Below are positions 52,672-62,794 of a stretch of 64,000 bases of DNA, in pieces. Positions within the stretch are counted from its first letter, which is position 1, and each line of letters begins with the position of its first letter. The stretch comes from Polaribacter sp. Hel1_33_78 (GTDB lineage: Bacteria; Bacteroidota; Bacteroidia; Flavobacteriales; Flavobacteriaceae), in assembly GCF_900106075.1 (NCBI RefSeq), contig NZ_LT629794.1, forward strand, positions 1,096,001 through 1,160,000, given 5' to 3'. The notes under the pieces are model-generated. The model was not told the DNA's origin. It did not search any database and saw only the letters and a program-made list of their open reading frames with translations. The position numbers were made by a program, and so were the translations under genes.

Positions 52672-55113
52672 GTGAAATCAAAAAAACTTCTACCTTATAT
52701 TATTGCAATTGCAATTTTTATTTTTGCCTCTTTAATTTATTTTTATCCTGTTTTAAAAGGACAAAAAATAGCCCAATCAGATATTACTCAGTTTCGAGGA
52801 ATGGTTAAGGAAATTAACAATTTTAGAGCTGATAAAAATACAGAACCTTATTGGACAGGAGCTTCTTTTTCAGGGATGCCAGCCTATCAAATAAGTGCAT
52901 ATTATCCCAATGATTTCGTTAGATTAATAGACAGAACTTTACGTTTTTTACCAAGACCAGCAGATTATACTTTTCTTTATTTTTTAAGTTTTTTCGTATT
53001 GATGTTGGCTTTGAAAATTGAATGGAGATTGGCAATTTTAGGGGCACTTTCCTTTGGTTTTTCTACCTATTTAATAATCATATTTGGGGCAGGACACAAT
53101 GCAAAAGCGCATGCAATTGCATATATGCCATTAGTCCTAGCCGGAGTTTTATGGGTTTTTCAAAAACGGTATATTCTTGGCTTTTTAGTTACAGGTTTTG
53201 GGCTGGCTTTAGAAATTTATACAAATCATCCTCAGATGACTTACTATCTTGGGTTTTGTTTATTAATTTTAGGAGTTGTTGAATTTATAAACGCTATCAA
53301 AGAAAAGTTACTTCCAGTTTTTATAAAACAAAGTGTTGTAATTATTGCTGCAGTTTTATTAGGAATTGGAGCAAATTCTTCACGCTTAATGGCAATGAAA
53401 GAATATGGGGATTATAGTACAAGAGGAAAATCCGAACTAACCATAACTCCTGATGGTAGTGAAAAAGAAGCTGCTGTTGGATTAGATAGAGCCTACATTA
53501 CGGAGTATAGTTATGCCAAATTAGAAACTTTTAATTTATTTATTCCAAGATTTATGGGTGGAGGAACTGTTGAGAAACTAGAAAACAGTTCAGAGTTATA
53601 TAAAGTTATTGAAACAAAACTAGGAAAAAAAGGAGCAGATTATTTTACCGATCAAGCGCTTACATATTGGGGGGATCAAACAATTGTTGAGGCTCCTGCT
53701 TATATTGGTGCTGTTATTTTCTTTCTTTTTTTCTTAGGTTTATTTTTGGTGAAAGGAAGGTTAAAACAATGGTTATTAGCCGCAACAGTATTTTCTGTTT
53801 TATTAAGTTGGGGTAGAAATTTTGAAGGATTAACTAATTTTTTTATAGACTACGTGCCTTTGTATAATAAGTTTAGAGCGGTTTCTTCAATACAAGTTAT
53901 TGCAGAATTGTGTGTGCCAATTTTAGGTGTTCTCGCTTTAAAAGAATTTTTCTCCTTAAAAATTTCATCCGAAGAAAAAATTAAAGCACTAAAAAAATCA
54001 CTTTACGCTTTTGGAGGATTAATTATCATTGGTTTTTTATTAGCACATAGTTTTTCAACTTTTGAAGGAATTAGAGATACTACGTACTTAAATATTGAAA
54101 AAGAATATAATATTATTGGGGTTTTAGATGCCGTAATTGCGGATAGAAAAGCGATGTTATTATTTGATGTTTTACGTTCTTTATTTTTAATGCTGTTAAC
54201 CGCTGGTGTTTTATGGATGTTTCTAAAAAGTAAATTAAAACAAGGAATTGCTATTTTAATAATTGCTGTTTTTGTTTTGTTTGATTTAGTTTCTGTCGAC
54301 AAAAAATATGTAAATAAAGATGATTTTAAATCATCAAGAAAAATAGAAAAACCTTTTATTGCTTCAAATGCTGATAAATTAATATTGCAAGATAAAACTC
54401 ATTTTAGAGTAGGTAACTTTTCAGTAAACCCAATGAATGACGGAAGCACCTCTTATTTTCATCAATCTATTGGGGGCTATCATGCGGCAAAAATGATGCG
54501 TTATCAAGAATTGTTTGAATATCAAATTGCAAAAAATAATATGCAGGTATTAAACATGTTAAATACGAAGTATTTTATTGTAGATAATGATAAAGGTGAG
54601 AAACAAGCACAACAAAATCTGGATGCAAACGGAAATGCATGGTTTGTAAAAAATGTGAAGGTTGTAAATTCTGCTAATAGTGAACTACAAATTTTAGATT
54701 CTTTAAATACTAAAATGAGTGCTGTTATAGATAAAAGTAAACTATTAGACAATGTTAATTTTAATTTTGAAAAAGATTCAACTGCGACGATTAAATTGAT
54801 AAATTATGATGTTACAGAATTAACCTACCGAACCAAAACTGAAAAAGAGCAGTTTGTGGTTTTTTCTGAAATTTATTATAAGGATGGCTGGAACGCCTAT
54901 ATTGATGGAAAATTGACAAACCATTTTAGAGTAAATTATGTTTTACGTGGAATGAAAATTCCTGCTGGAGAACATGAGATAGAATATAAATTCGAGCCAA
55001 AAGTAATACAACAAGGAGGCATGATTTCGTTATTTTCCTATATCTCTATAATTTTAGTTTTTGTAGTTTGGTTTTTTTACGGAAAAAAAAACAAGGGGGG
55101 TGAATTAATCTAG
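52672..55113 (+). CDS. YfhO-family multi-spanning membrane protein
   Basis: An 813-aa protein with about a dozen hydrophobic helices, starting at GTG 52672. Motifs include PYWTGASFSGMPAYQIS, PRPADYTFLYF and a C-terminal DGWNAYIDGKLTNHFRVNYV extracytoplasmic domain before a last helix. YfhO proteins are GT-C-like and linked to lipid or teichoic-acid glycosylation in Firmicutes; here the glycan target is unknown, but a glycosyltransferase/flippase operon lies nearby. The last 9 nt overlap the convergent AraC gene. Confidence 0.88.
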   Translation: MKSKKLLPYIIAIAIFIFASLIYFYPVLKGQKIAQSDITQFRGMVKEINNFRADKNTEPYWTGASFSGMPAYQISAYYPNDFVRLIDRTLRFLPRPADYTFLYFLSFFVLMLALKIEWRLAILGALSFGFSTYLIIIFGAGHNAKAHAIAYMPLVLAGVLWVFQKRYILGFLVTGFGLALEIYTNHPQMTYYLGFCLLILGVVEFINAIKEKLLPVFIKQSVVIIAAVLLGIGANSSRLMAMKEYGDYSTRGKSELTITPDGSEKEAAVGLDRAYITEYSYAKLETFNLFIPRFMGGGTVEKLENSSELYKVIETKLGKKGADYFTDQALTYWGDQTIVEAPAYIGAVIFFLFFLGLFLVKGRLKQWLLAATVFSVLLSWGRNFEGLTNFFIDYVPLYNKFRAVSSIQVIAELCVPILGVLALKEFFSLKISSEEKIKALKKSLYAFGGLIIIGFLLAHSFSTFEGIRDTTYLNIEKEYNIIGVLDAVIADRKAMLLFDVLRSLFLMLLTAGVLWMFLKSKLKQGIAILIIAVFVLFDLVSVDKKYVNKDDFKSSRKIEKPFIASNADKLILQDKTHFRVGNFSVNPMNDGSTSYFHQSIGGYHAAKMMRYQELFEYQIAKNNMQVLNMLNTKYFIVDNDKGEKQAQQNLDANGNAWFVKNVKVVNSANSELQILDSLNTKMSAVIDKSKLLDNVNFNFEKDSTATIKLINYDVTELTYRTKTEKEQFVVFSEIYYKDGWNAYIDGKLTNHFRVNYVLRGMKIPAGEHEIEYKFEPKVIQQGGMISLFSYISIILVFVVWFFYGKKNKGGELI

Positions 55114-56793
55114 GTTAAGACCTTTTATAAACTCAGATGGCGTATTTCCTTTATACTTTTTAAAAGCTCTTGCAAATGCCGAGGCATTCGTATAACCAAT
55201 TTCTGCGGCAAGGGACTTAATTGTATAGTTTCTATATTTACGATTTGTAGTCAATTTTTTAATAATATATTCTATTCTTAATTCAGTAATATATCGTTTA
55301 AAAGATTGATTAAATTCTTTATTAATGATGTAGGATAAATAAGAAGTATTAGTATTTAAATTTTTGGCCAGAACGTTTATACTGAAATCCGGGTCTAAAA
55401 AATCTGTGGTTTTTTTAAGTTCATTTATCCCTTTTAAAAGGGTGCTCTCTAATTTTTGATTAATGTTATATTCTTTTTTTTGAACGTATAGTTTACTTTG
55501 AAGTTCAGTTTTAACATCTATTAATGTTTGTGATATTTTTATATTTCTTTTAAATAATAAATAGACTATTAATATGACCAATAAAATAACTAAAAATGTA
55601 ATTATTGATAGGTTTTTTGTCTTGGTTTTTTGCTTTTTTAGAATTAATTTATTTAACTCTTGGGCATTCTGATAGTCATATAAATAACAAGAGTTATTAG
55701 CCTCGTTTTTGTTTTTATTTAAAACTTTTAATTCTGCTATGGTTATTTCAGAATATTTATAGGCACTATCTATTTCTTTGTTGTTATAATATTGGTTTGC
55801 TAAAATATCATGGATAGAAATCGCTCTTTTTTTAATTTTTGGTTTTTTTGTGTAATTTTTTAAAAACTGTTTACTATAATAAAGTGTAGAGTCGTTATTT
55901 TTAAGTTGATAAAAACAAATTGCTTTTAATGAATTGATAGTTTGCGTTGTTTTAAATAGAGCACTATTTGCAGTATATTTTTGAATTAAATTTAAAGCAT
56001 CTTTAAACCTTTTTTTAGAAATTAAAACTTCAACTTCTCTTAATTGATATAAGGTTTCTGAATCTTTATGTGGTGGATTAAATTTTTTAACGACTTCAAA
56101 AGCTCTTTTAAAATAGACGCTTGCAGAATCTAAATCACTACTTGTTTCGTGTTTACTAGACTTTAAATAAGATTCTCCAATGGTATTTAATATTGATGAA
56201 AGATTTAGTTTTAAATAGTAATCTCTCTCATTTAAATCTGAATAAATACTTATGTGCTTCGGAAGTATTTCTTTTAATATCTGCCTGGCTTCTTCGTAAA
56301 GACCTAAAATTGATTTAATAATTGCTAAATTATATTCGGTTGAAAGCAAATTAGTTGTATAATAATAGTCTTTTTTCGCTAAGCTTTTAACAATCTTCTC
56401 TCTTTCTACTAAAACTTCAAAAGCATCTTGAAATTTGTTCTGGTTTTTATAAATCCAAAAAAGTCTATTTAAAGCTGTAATTTTATTTTTTTTGAAACAA
56501 AGTTCATTCCTATTATTTGAATTTTCTAAAACATATAATGTTTTCTCCTTTGCTAATTTTAACTTACTCTTTTGATAAAGAGCTTTCGCTTCCATGTTAA
56601 AAGCACTGTAAAAATTACATAAGTTTTTAGATTTTTTTAATTTTTTTGAATAATAAATTAAACTATCACTATTAGTATCCGTAAACTCTACAATTTTTTT
56701 TAGGTAGAAGCTGTCTTTCTCCGAGTTCTGTGCGGAAATAAGACCGGTAAATAAAAAAACTACAAGTTTTAAAAAAACCTTCTTTTTTATCAT
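55105..56793 (-). CDS. AraC-family regulator with TPR sensor and membrane helix
   Basis: About 562 residues from M(56793)IKKKVFLK, giving a normal signal or anchor (VVFLFTGLISAQ). A TPR-like helical region (about 30-380) is followed by a transmembrane helix (about 395-415, LSIITFLVILLVILIVYLLF) and an AraC DNA-binding domain (about 455-562; YTIKSLAAEIGYTNASAFAR and AFKKYKGNTPSEFI). Such proteins sense periplasmic or peptide cues and regulate in cis. The 3' end overlaps the YfhO gene convergently. Confidence 0.85.
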   Translation of the reverse strand: MIKKKVFLKLVVFLFTGLISAQNSEKDSFYLKKIVEFTDTNSDSLIYYSKKLKKSKNLCNFYSAFNMEAKALYQKSKLKLAKEKTLYVLENSNNRNELCFKKNKITALNRLFWIYKNQNKFQDAFEVLVEREKIVKSLAKKDYYYTTNLLSTEYNLAIIKSILGLYEEARQILKEILPKHISIYSDLNERDYYLKLNLSSILNTIGESYLKSSKHETSSDLDSASVYFKRAFEVVKKFNPPHKDSETLYQLREVEVLISKKRFKDALNLIQKYTANSALFKTTQTINSLKAICFYQLKNNDSTLYYSKQFLKNYTKKPKIKKRAISIHDILANQYYNNKEIDSAYKYSEITIAELKVLNKNKNEANNSCYLYDYQNAQELNKLILKKQKTKTKNLSIITFLVILLVILIVYLLFKRNIKISQTLIDVKTELQSKLYVQKKEYNINQKLESTLLKGINELKKTTDFLDPDFSINVLAKNLNTNTSYLSYIINKEFNQSFKRYITELRIEYIIKKLTTNRKYRNYTIKSLAAEIGYTNASAFARAFKKYKGNTPSEFIKGLNLD

Positions 56794-57205
56794 GAAAAAT
56801 TTAAATATTAAATACTGTATATACAATGATAGGGAACTTCACTTGAAATCGAAAAGAAATGAGTGCTTATATTCAATATTCGTTTTTTTTTAACCCTTTA
56901 AAAAGTGTGCTTTTTATAAAAAGCCCCATATTATCTTAGCTGTTAACCTCAAATAACAATATATTTGTTTGAATTAGGGATCATTGCTTGAAGCATAGAA
57001 GAAGAGATATTAGTTTGTCTCTTCTTTTTTGCGTTTTAATTTTGTGGATATATCTTTATTTCTCTTCGATTTCCTTAAATTTACTTTTTATTTAAATCAG
57101 ATTCTTGCAAATAAATAGTTCAAATACAGTCTTTAGAAAAAAACAATTACTACTTCAAAATAGTTTTAAAAGTTCCCCTTTTTTTTTAATACAGAAAGAA
57201 GAAAT
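56794..57205. other. 412-nt spacer with a candidate small RNA
   Basis: Between the divergent AraC and glycosyltransferase genes. It contains no open frame worth calling, but holds a promoter-like box and a hairpin with T run (56960-57031) described separately. The downstream glycosyltransferase RBS region is AGAAAGAAGAAAT just before ATG 57206. Confidence 0.5.
56974..57031 (+). ncRNA. Candidate small RNA with intrinsic terminator
   Basis: A perfect TAnnTTTG box (TATATTTG, 56960-56967) is followed by a small TGCT/AGCA hairpin (56985-56995) and a 9-bp stem AAGAAGAGA / TCTCTTCTT (56999-57026) ending in six T. The terminator does not follow any plus-strand gene, so it would end an independent transcript of about 58 nt. 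No -33 TTG at ideal distance. It could alternatively be an attenuator in the leader of the glycosyltransferase operon. Confidence 0.35.
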
Positions 57206-58396
57206 ATGAGAATTGGAATGATTTTAGACGCTCCTTTTCCTCCAGATCCAAGAGTCGAAAATGAAGCAGTTTCATTAATAAAAGCTGGTCATCAAGTTTT
57301 TCTTTTTTGTTTAAAATACAGTAATGAAAAAACTTCAGAAGTAATCAATGAAATTCAGGTTAGAAGATACAATTCTAATAAATTAGAATACAAACTTTCG
57401 GCGCTGGCATATACAGTTCCTTGTTATACTTCGTTGATGTCTTGGAAAATTGAGCAATTTATAAAAGACACTAAGGTTGAATCCTTGCATATTCATGACA
57501 TTAGAATTGCACAAGCAGTTTTTAATGTCAATAAAAAATACAATTTACCCATTATTTTAGATCTACACGATAATATGCCTGAAGTAATGAAATTGTATCC
57601 TCATCTTCAAAAATTTCCTGGTAAATACATTATTTCGCCTAAAAAGTGGAAACAGAAAGAAGAAGAATTTATTTTAAAAGCGAATAAAGTAATTGCAGTT
57701 TCACCAGAATTTTTGGAAACTCTAATCGCTAGATTACCTGTAAAAAAAGATAAATTTGTTTTAGTGCCAAATACTATTCGAAAAGCTTTTTTTGAAGATT
57801 ATAAAGTGGATTTAAATATTACTAAAAGATATAAAAATAAGTTTGTTATTTTGTATTTGGGAGATACGAACATAAGAAGAGGCTTGGAGACGGCGATAAG
57901 TTCTGTAGAAAAATTAAAGTATAAGATACCGAATTTAAAATTGGTAATTGTTGGAAAGAACACAACCGATACAATTTTGAAGCAACAAGTCAAAGATTTA
58001 GAAATAGCCGAGTTTGTTGATTTTGAAGGCTGGAAAAACGTTAGTTTATTTCAGTCTTACATTCTTTCTAGTGCCATTTGTATTTCTCCTTTACACAGAA
58101 ATTTACAACATGATGTAGCTTATGCGAACAAAATTTTTCAGTACATGAGCTTTGCAAAACCATTATTAGTTAGTGATGCCATTGCACAAAAACGATTGGT
58201 CGAAAAAACGAAATCAGGCTTAGTGCATCAAGAAAAAAATGCAGAAGATTTTACGGATAAAGTTTTGAAATTATTTGACGATGAAACTTTAAGAAATGAG
58301 TTGGGAGAAAATGGAAAATTTTTTATTGAAAATGAATTTTCTTGGGAGCAAACATCAAAAAAACTCATACATTTATATGATAATCTTTTAAATTGA
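57206..58396 (+). CDS. GT4-type glycosyltransferase
   Basis: A 396-aa GT-B fold protein. N-terminal MILDAPFPPDPRVENEAVSL is typical of group 1 glycosyltransferases; the donor-binding half has YLGDTNIRRGLETAI, LVIVGKNT and the region FEGWKNVSLFQSYIL then ISPLHRN. It adds a sugar in the cytoplasm to a surface glycan. Its stop overlaps the next gene's TTG start by 4 nt. Confidence 0.88.
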   Translation: MRIGMILDAPFPPDPRVENEAVSLIKAGHQVFLFCLKYSNEKTSEVINEIQVRRYNSNKLEYKLSALAYTVPCYTSLMSWKIEQFIKDTKVESLHIHDIRIAQAVFNVNKKYNLPIILDLHDNMPEVMKLYPHLQKFPGKYIISPKKWKQKEEEFILKANKVIAVSPEFLETLIARLPVKKDKFVLVPNTIRKAFFEDYKVDLNITKRYKNKFVILYLGDTNIRRGLETAISSVEKLKYKIPNLKLVIVGKNTTDTILKQQVKDLEIAEFVDFEGWKNVSLFQSYILSSAICISPLHRNLQHDVAYANKIFQYMSFAKPLLVSDAIAQKRLVEKTKSGLVHQEKNAEDFTDKVLKLFDDETLRNELGENGKFFIENEFSWEQTSKKLIHLYDNLLN

Positions 58397-59652
58397 AAGT
58401 ATTAATAATTACATATTATTGGCCTCCTGCAGGTGGTTCTGGCGTTCAGCGTTGGTTAAAGTTTGTAAAGTATTTACAAAAATTTGATATTGAACCAATT
58501 ATATACACAGTTGATAATGCAAATTATCCAAAAGAAGATATTTCTTTAATTCATGAAATTCCAAAAAATATAAAAGTTCTGAAACAACCAATTTTGGAGC
58601 CAACGGATTTGTTGTTTTGGAAGAAAAAAGAGACTCAAAAAAAGGATGTGTCTAATGCTGTAAAGAATGGTTTTTTATCATTTGTTAGAGGTAACTTCTT
58701 TATTCCAGATCCTAAAGTATTCTGGGTAAATTCTTCGGTTAAATATTTACACGAATTTTTGAAATCAAATAAAATTGATGTTGTAATTTCTACAGGTCCG
58801 CCTCATAGCATGCATTTAATTGCAAAAAAAATACATCAAAAAAATAAAATAAAATGGATTGCAGATTTTAGAGACCCTTGGAGTGATTTGTATTATAACA
58901 AAGATTTTAATCAATTACCATTTGCAAAAAACAAAAATATAAAGCTAGAAACTTCTGTTTTAGAAAATGCGGATTGTATTTTAACCGTGAGTAATTCTTT
59001 AAAAAAACAGTTTTCTAAAAAAGCAAAAAGGGTGGAAGTGATTACGAATGGTTTTGATGATGAAGTTTTAACTGAAAATTTAATAGCATTAAACACTAAA
59101 TTTACAATTTCTTATATTGGTTTGTTACCAAAACAGAGCAATCCTAAAATACTATTTAAAGTATTGGAAATTTTATGTTTAGAAAATTCAGACTTTAAAA
59201 AGGATTTACAAATTAATTTTATTGGTGATATTACTGATGCTGTTAAAATTGAAATAGGGATTCATAATTTATCGAAGAATACGCAATTTATTGGGTATGT
59301 TTCTCATCAAAAGGCAATTGAATATCAAAAAACATCACAAGTTTTGTTATTGTTAATTCCTAATATTGAGAATTCTAAAGGAATTTTAACGGGTAAATTA
59401 TTTGAATATCTGACGGCGAAAAGACCTATTTTAGCAATTGGTCCAGAAAATGGAGATTTATCCGAAATATTAAAAAGCACAAATGCAGGGGTTATTGTAG
59501 ATTTTAATAATGAAGTAAAATTAAAATTAGAAATTAGTAAATTGTATCATCAATACAAACAAGGAAAGTTAAAAGTGAATTCTAAAAATATTGAACAATT
59601 TCATAGAAAAGTATTGACTAAAAAATTATCAGAAATTATAAAAAAAATATAA
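58393..59652 (+). CDS. GT4-type glycosyltransferase
   Basis: A 419-aa GT-B protein starting at TTG 58393 (overlap TTGA with the preceding stop). N-terminal YYWPPAGGSGVQRWLKFVKYL with the GGSGVQ glycine loop and DFRDPWSD in the linker are family signatures; the C-terminal half contains FTISYIGLLPKQSNP and LTGKLFEYLTAKRPILAIGP. It acts with the preceding enzyme on the same glycan. Confidence 0.88.
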   Translation: MKVLIITYYWPPAGGSGVQRWLKFVKYLQKFDIEPIIYTVDNANYPKEDISLIHEIPKNIKVLKQPILEPTDLLFWKKKETQKKDVSNAVKNGFLSFVRGNFFIPDPKVFWVNSSVKYLHEFLKSNKIDVVISTGPPHSMHLIAKKIHQKNKIKWIADFRDPWSDLYYNKDFNQLPFAKNKNIKLETSVLENADCILTVSNSLKKQFSKKAKRVEVITNGFDDEVLTENLIALNTKFTISYIGLLPKQSNPKILFKVLEILCLENSDFKKDLQINFIGDITDAVKIEIGIHNLSKNTQFIGYVSHQKAIEYQKTSQVLLLLIPNIENSKGILTGKLFEYLTAKRPILAIGPENGDLSEILKSTNAGVIVDFNNEVKLKLEISKLYHQYKQGKLKVNSKNIEQFHRKVLTKKLSEIIKKI

Positions 59653-59659
59653 ATAAATA

Positions 59660-61153
59660 ATGGGAATTGTTTTAAAACAATCTTTTAAAAATACAATAAT
59701 TATATATTTAGCTTTTTTAATTGGAGGTGTAAATACAATTATATTTTATCCTGAGTTTTTAGGATCAAAATTTTATGGTTTAGTTGTTTATTTATTATCT
59801 ACTTCAAATATCATTATGCCTTTTTTAGCTTTTGGAGTCCATTTTACAATGGTAAAGTTTTTTTCATCTTATGAAACAAAAGAACAAAAAGATAGGTTTT
59901 TATCATCATTAATATTCTTACCACTACTAATAGCATTACCTCTTGGTTTTCTTTGGGATTATTTCCACCAATTAATAATGAACAGAGTTACAGAAGGAAA
60001 TAAAAATATAGAAAGTTATACTTTTTCTATATATATCATTAGTGTGTGTTGCGCATATTTTGAGTTTTTCTATTCTTGGACAAAAGTGCAACTAAATACT
60101 GTTTTTGGCAATGTTTTAAAAGAACTTTGGAATAGAGTGGTAGTGATGATTTTATTACTTTTTGTCTTTTTAGAATGGATAACAAAAATTGAATTTATTT
60201 ATTATTTAACTTACGCTTACATTCTAAGAACAATTGTAATGATGTTTTATGCATTTAAAGTGTATATGCCTAAATTTCATTTGAAGTTACCAGATAATTT
60301 TTCTGAGATTATTAAATATTCTGCTTACATAATTTTAGCTGGAAGTGCAGGTGCTATTTTATTAGATATAGATAAAAATATGATACCTAATAAAGATACT
60401 ATAGAAAAAGTAGCATATTACACAGTTGCTGTTTTTATGGGTTCTTTTATTGAGGCTCCAAGCAGAGCAATGACACAAATTTTACAACCTTTAACCTCTA
60501 AATCTTTAAATGATTCTGATATTGGTGAAGTAGAAAATTTATACAAAAAAAGTTCTATTAATTTATTTTTAGTTGGAGGATTGTTTTTTTTACTAGTAAA
60601 TTGTGGAGTACATGAATTATTTAAATTAATGCCAGAAAAAGGATACGCAGGTGGGGAGTTAGTTGTGTTAATGATTTCTATAGCAAAATTATACACTATG
60701 TTTTTAGGCAATAATGGTGCAATAATTGGGAATTCAAAATTTTATAGAATTACTTTACCCTTGGGTATTGGTATGGCATTGTCTGTTTATTTTATGAATA
60801 AACTTTTTTACTTTAAATTAGATTTCGGGACTGATGGTCTAGCATTGGCGACTTTAATAACCATTTTGTTTTTTAATACTGTAAAATTGTTTTTTGTAAA
60901 AAGTAAGTTCTTAATTACTCCTTTTACAGATAAGTCTTGGAAGATGTTTGTTATAATTTTAGTTCTATTTTGTTCTTTTTATTTTTGGAATTTTTCCGTA
61001 CCAAAAGTAGAAATTTTTAATAGAGATATTTCTCCCATATTTAATCTCATTTTGAAAAGTATTTTAATTACAGTTTTGTATTTGTTTATTGTGATTAAGT
61101 TTTCTATCTCTAATCAAATTAATAGTATTGTAAGAAGATATATTAAATTATAG
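59660..61153 (+). CDS. Wzx-type polysaccharide flippase
   Basis: A 497-aa membrane protein with about 12-14 helices. N-terminal KNTIIIYLAFLIGGVNTIIF and the MATE/PST-like pattern (SAYIILAGSAGAILLDIDKNM) fit oligosaccharide flippases. It begins 7 nt after the second glycosyltransferase, so it probably exports the glycan made by the two enzymes. Its 3' end overlaps the convergent DUF6122 gene by 6 nt. Confidence 0.88.
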   Translation: MGIVLKQSFKNTIIIYLAFLIGGVNTIIFYPEFLGSKFYGLVVYLLSTSNIIMPFLAFGVHFTMVKFFSSYETKEQKDRFLSSLIFLPLLIALPLGFLWDYFHQLIMNRVTEGNKNIESYTFSIYIISVCCAYFEFFYSWTKVQLNTVFGNVLKELWNRVVVMILLLFVFLEWITKIEFIYYLTYAYILRTIVMMFYAFKVYMPKFHLKLPDNFSEIIKYSAYIILAGSAGAILLDIDKNMIPNKDTIEKVAYYTVAVFMGSFIEAPSRAMTQILQPLTSKSLNDSDIGEVENLYKKSSINLFLVGGLFFLLVNCGVHELFKLMPEKGYAGGELVVLMISIAKLYTMFLGNNGAIIGNSKFYRITLPLGIGMALSVYFMNKLFYFKLDFGTDGLALATLITILFFNTVKLFFVKSKFLITPFTDKSWKMFVIILVLFCSFYFWNFSVPKVEIFNRDISPIFNLILKSILITVLYLFIVIKFSISNQINSIVRRYIKL

Positions 61154-61453
61154 ATAACAATCTATAAAATCTGTCAGCATATGAAATAGTAATGCCAACG
61201 CAATAACTCTTGTTTTCTTAAAAAAAAGTCCAGTAAAATATATTCCACAAGCAAAATAGGTATGTAATGGATGAAAATTAATGCTGCATCTGTTTTCTTG
61301 AAAAATAGGATTTGCTATTAAGTGATCTAAATCTACGAGCATAGATGACAAGAAAATTAAATAAATTATTTTCCAGTTTTGTTTAAAAAATAAAAAAGAT
61401 ATGAGCAGTGGTACTAAGAAATGAAGCGAATAATGGACTATGAATTTTGACAT
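61148..61453 (-). CDS. DUF6122-family membrane protein
   Basis: A 101-aa protein with three hydrophobic helices. DLDHLIANPIF and PLHTYFACGIYF followed by FHMLTDFIDC resemble small membrane metal-dependent hydrolases (His/Asp-rich DUF457/YdjM-like). A terminator-like hairpin starts right before the ATG (61454), so the leader is unusual. Function unknown. Confidence 0.8.
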   Translation of the reverse strand: MSKFIVHYSLHFLVPLLISFLFFKQNWKIIYLIFLSSMLVDLDHLIANPIFQENRCSINFHPLHTYFACGIYFTGLFFKKTRVIALALLFHMLTDFIDCYL

Positions 61454-61490
61454 AAAAAAAAGGTTTATCGCAAAATAAACCTTTTTTTTT
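61454..61490. terminator. Terminator-like hairpin between Crp gene and DUF6122 gene
   Basis: AAAGGTTTAT / ATAAACCTTT, a 10-bp stem with CGCAAA loop and long A and T runs. On the minus strand it ends the Crp/Fnr gene transcript about 90 nt past its stop. It touches the DUF6122 start, so that gene must be transcribed by read-through or from an unusual start. Confidence 0.75.
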
Positions 61491-61576
61491 ATGATAAAAG
61501 AAATGGGGGAGAATCTTTTTACTAATCAAAATTAATGATTAAAAGACAAAATAACGTTTACATATGTTAAGCGATT

Positions 61577-62158
61577 TTATATAGAATAAATACTTTTTCT
61601 AATTCTACTTAGTTGAACGGCTGTAATGTTTAGGTAAGAAGCTATGTTATATTGGGTGATAATTTCTTCAATATTTGGTATTTCTCTTTTAAGTTTTAAA
61701 TATCTCTCTGTAGCGTTTAACACTGAAAGATCATAAATTTTAGACTCCATTTTTAGAAAAATAAATTCCAAGACTTCACTATGCAGGCCAGCTATAGCGA
61801 TATCTTTTCTTGCAAGCTCTTTAAAGCTTTTATAATTAAATTTATAAAACACACAATCAGTTAAGCAGTCATACGAAAGTTCACTTGGTTTGTTAGAGAT
61901 TAAGGATGCTAAAGGGCCTGTTGTTCTATATGGAGTGAATATACTTCTTATATGTTCTTTACCTTTGTCATCAACAAAATAAGACTTTACTATACCAGAT
62001 TTTATAATATAACTATCAGTTGCAATTTTCCCAGCTTTTGCTATAGTATCTTTTTTCTCATAGCTTACAATATTTATTAGTTTAGAAAATGCTTCAAAAC
62101 TACTCTCTGGAATTGGAGTGAAATTAGGATTTGAAAAGAAGTTTTTTAAAAATTCCAT
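61577..62158 (-). CDS. Crp/Fnr-family transcriptional regulator
   Basis: A 193-aa protein: cNMP-binding-like beta-barrel (about 20-115, including TDSYIIKSGIVKSYFVDDKG) and a C-terminal helix-turn-helix (QYNIASYLNITAVQLSRIRK). No cysteine cluster, so not an FeS-type Fnr. The nucleotide-binding RxS motif is absent, so it may sense another ligand. Monocistronic by position. Confidence 0.88.
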   Translation of the reverse strand: MEFLKNFFSNPNFTPIPESSFEAFSKLINIVSYEKKDTIAKAGKIATDSYIIKSGIVKSYFVDDKGKEHIRSIFTPYRTTGPLASLISNKPSELSYDCLTDCVFYKFNYKSFKELARKDIAIAGLHSEVLEFIFLKMESKIYDLSVLNATERYLKLKREIPNIEEIITQYNIASYLNITAVQLSRIRKSIYSI

Positions 62159-62192
62159 AATCTATTATTTTTATATGTTTTAATAATTTTTA

Positions 62193-62789
62193 TCATAAAT
62201 AACTACAGGTATTAGGTCCTTCCATAAATAATAGGTCTAAAATAGAGAGATTGGGAATAAATCCATGTTTCTCATCAAACATTTGAATGTAATTATGTTT
62301 CATGTTTTTCAAATGATTTTTTTTTTCTGCAAGATATCTAAAATCTCTTTCGGTCTCTTCAACTCTGTATTCTTCACTTTTAGAAAAACTAGTCTCTAGT
62401 TGCAAAGCGTCATCAATAAATAGAAAGGTGTCAATATTTACATCTTGAAGATATTTATATTTTTTTTCAAATATAGGAGCAATGTCATCTTCAAAAAACT
62501 CAAAAAAAGGAGAGCTTCGATACGCTATTTTTAAAGACTTAAAATGATGGTCTTGCCAAGGAAAATCGTTTTCAATTAAAGTGTCTTTTGTTTTTTTTCT
62601 TCCGTCTTTAATTTGATGTTTTACTGGAATACTTAATAATTGTTTTCCATTAGAATTATGAATGTAACAGCGGTTTCTGTAGCTTTGTTTTTGAAAATTA
62701 TCATCCATTTCGAAAACAATATTTTCAGATTTTATAACTTCTGAATATTGAGAAATAGGAGAGAAGTACGTAGGAATAAACAAAGACAT
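62193..62789 (-). CDS. WbqC-family protein
   Basis: A 198-aa soluble protein of the WbqC family: YFSPISQYSEVIKSENIVFE at the N-terminus, QKQSYRNRCYIHNSNGKQLL and WQDHHFKSLKIAYRSSPFF in the core. WbqC proteins are associated with surface-glycan gene clusters. It lies 5 nt downstream of the lepB stop, so it is probably coexpressed with signal peptidase. Confidence 0.85.
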   Translation of the reverse strand: MSLFIPTYFSPISQYSEVIKSENIVFEMDDNFQKQSYRNRCYIHNSNGKQLLSIPVKHQIKDGRKKTKDTLIENDFPWQDHHFKSLKIAYRSSPFFEFFEDDIAPIFEKKYKYLQDVNIDTFLFIDDALQLETSFSKSEEYRVEETERDFRYLAEKKNHLKNMKHNYIQMFDEKHGFIPNLSILDLLFMEGPNTCSYL

Positions 62790-62794
62790 GCTAC

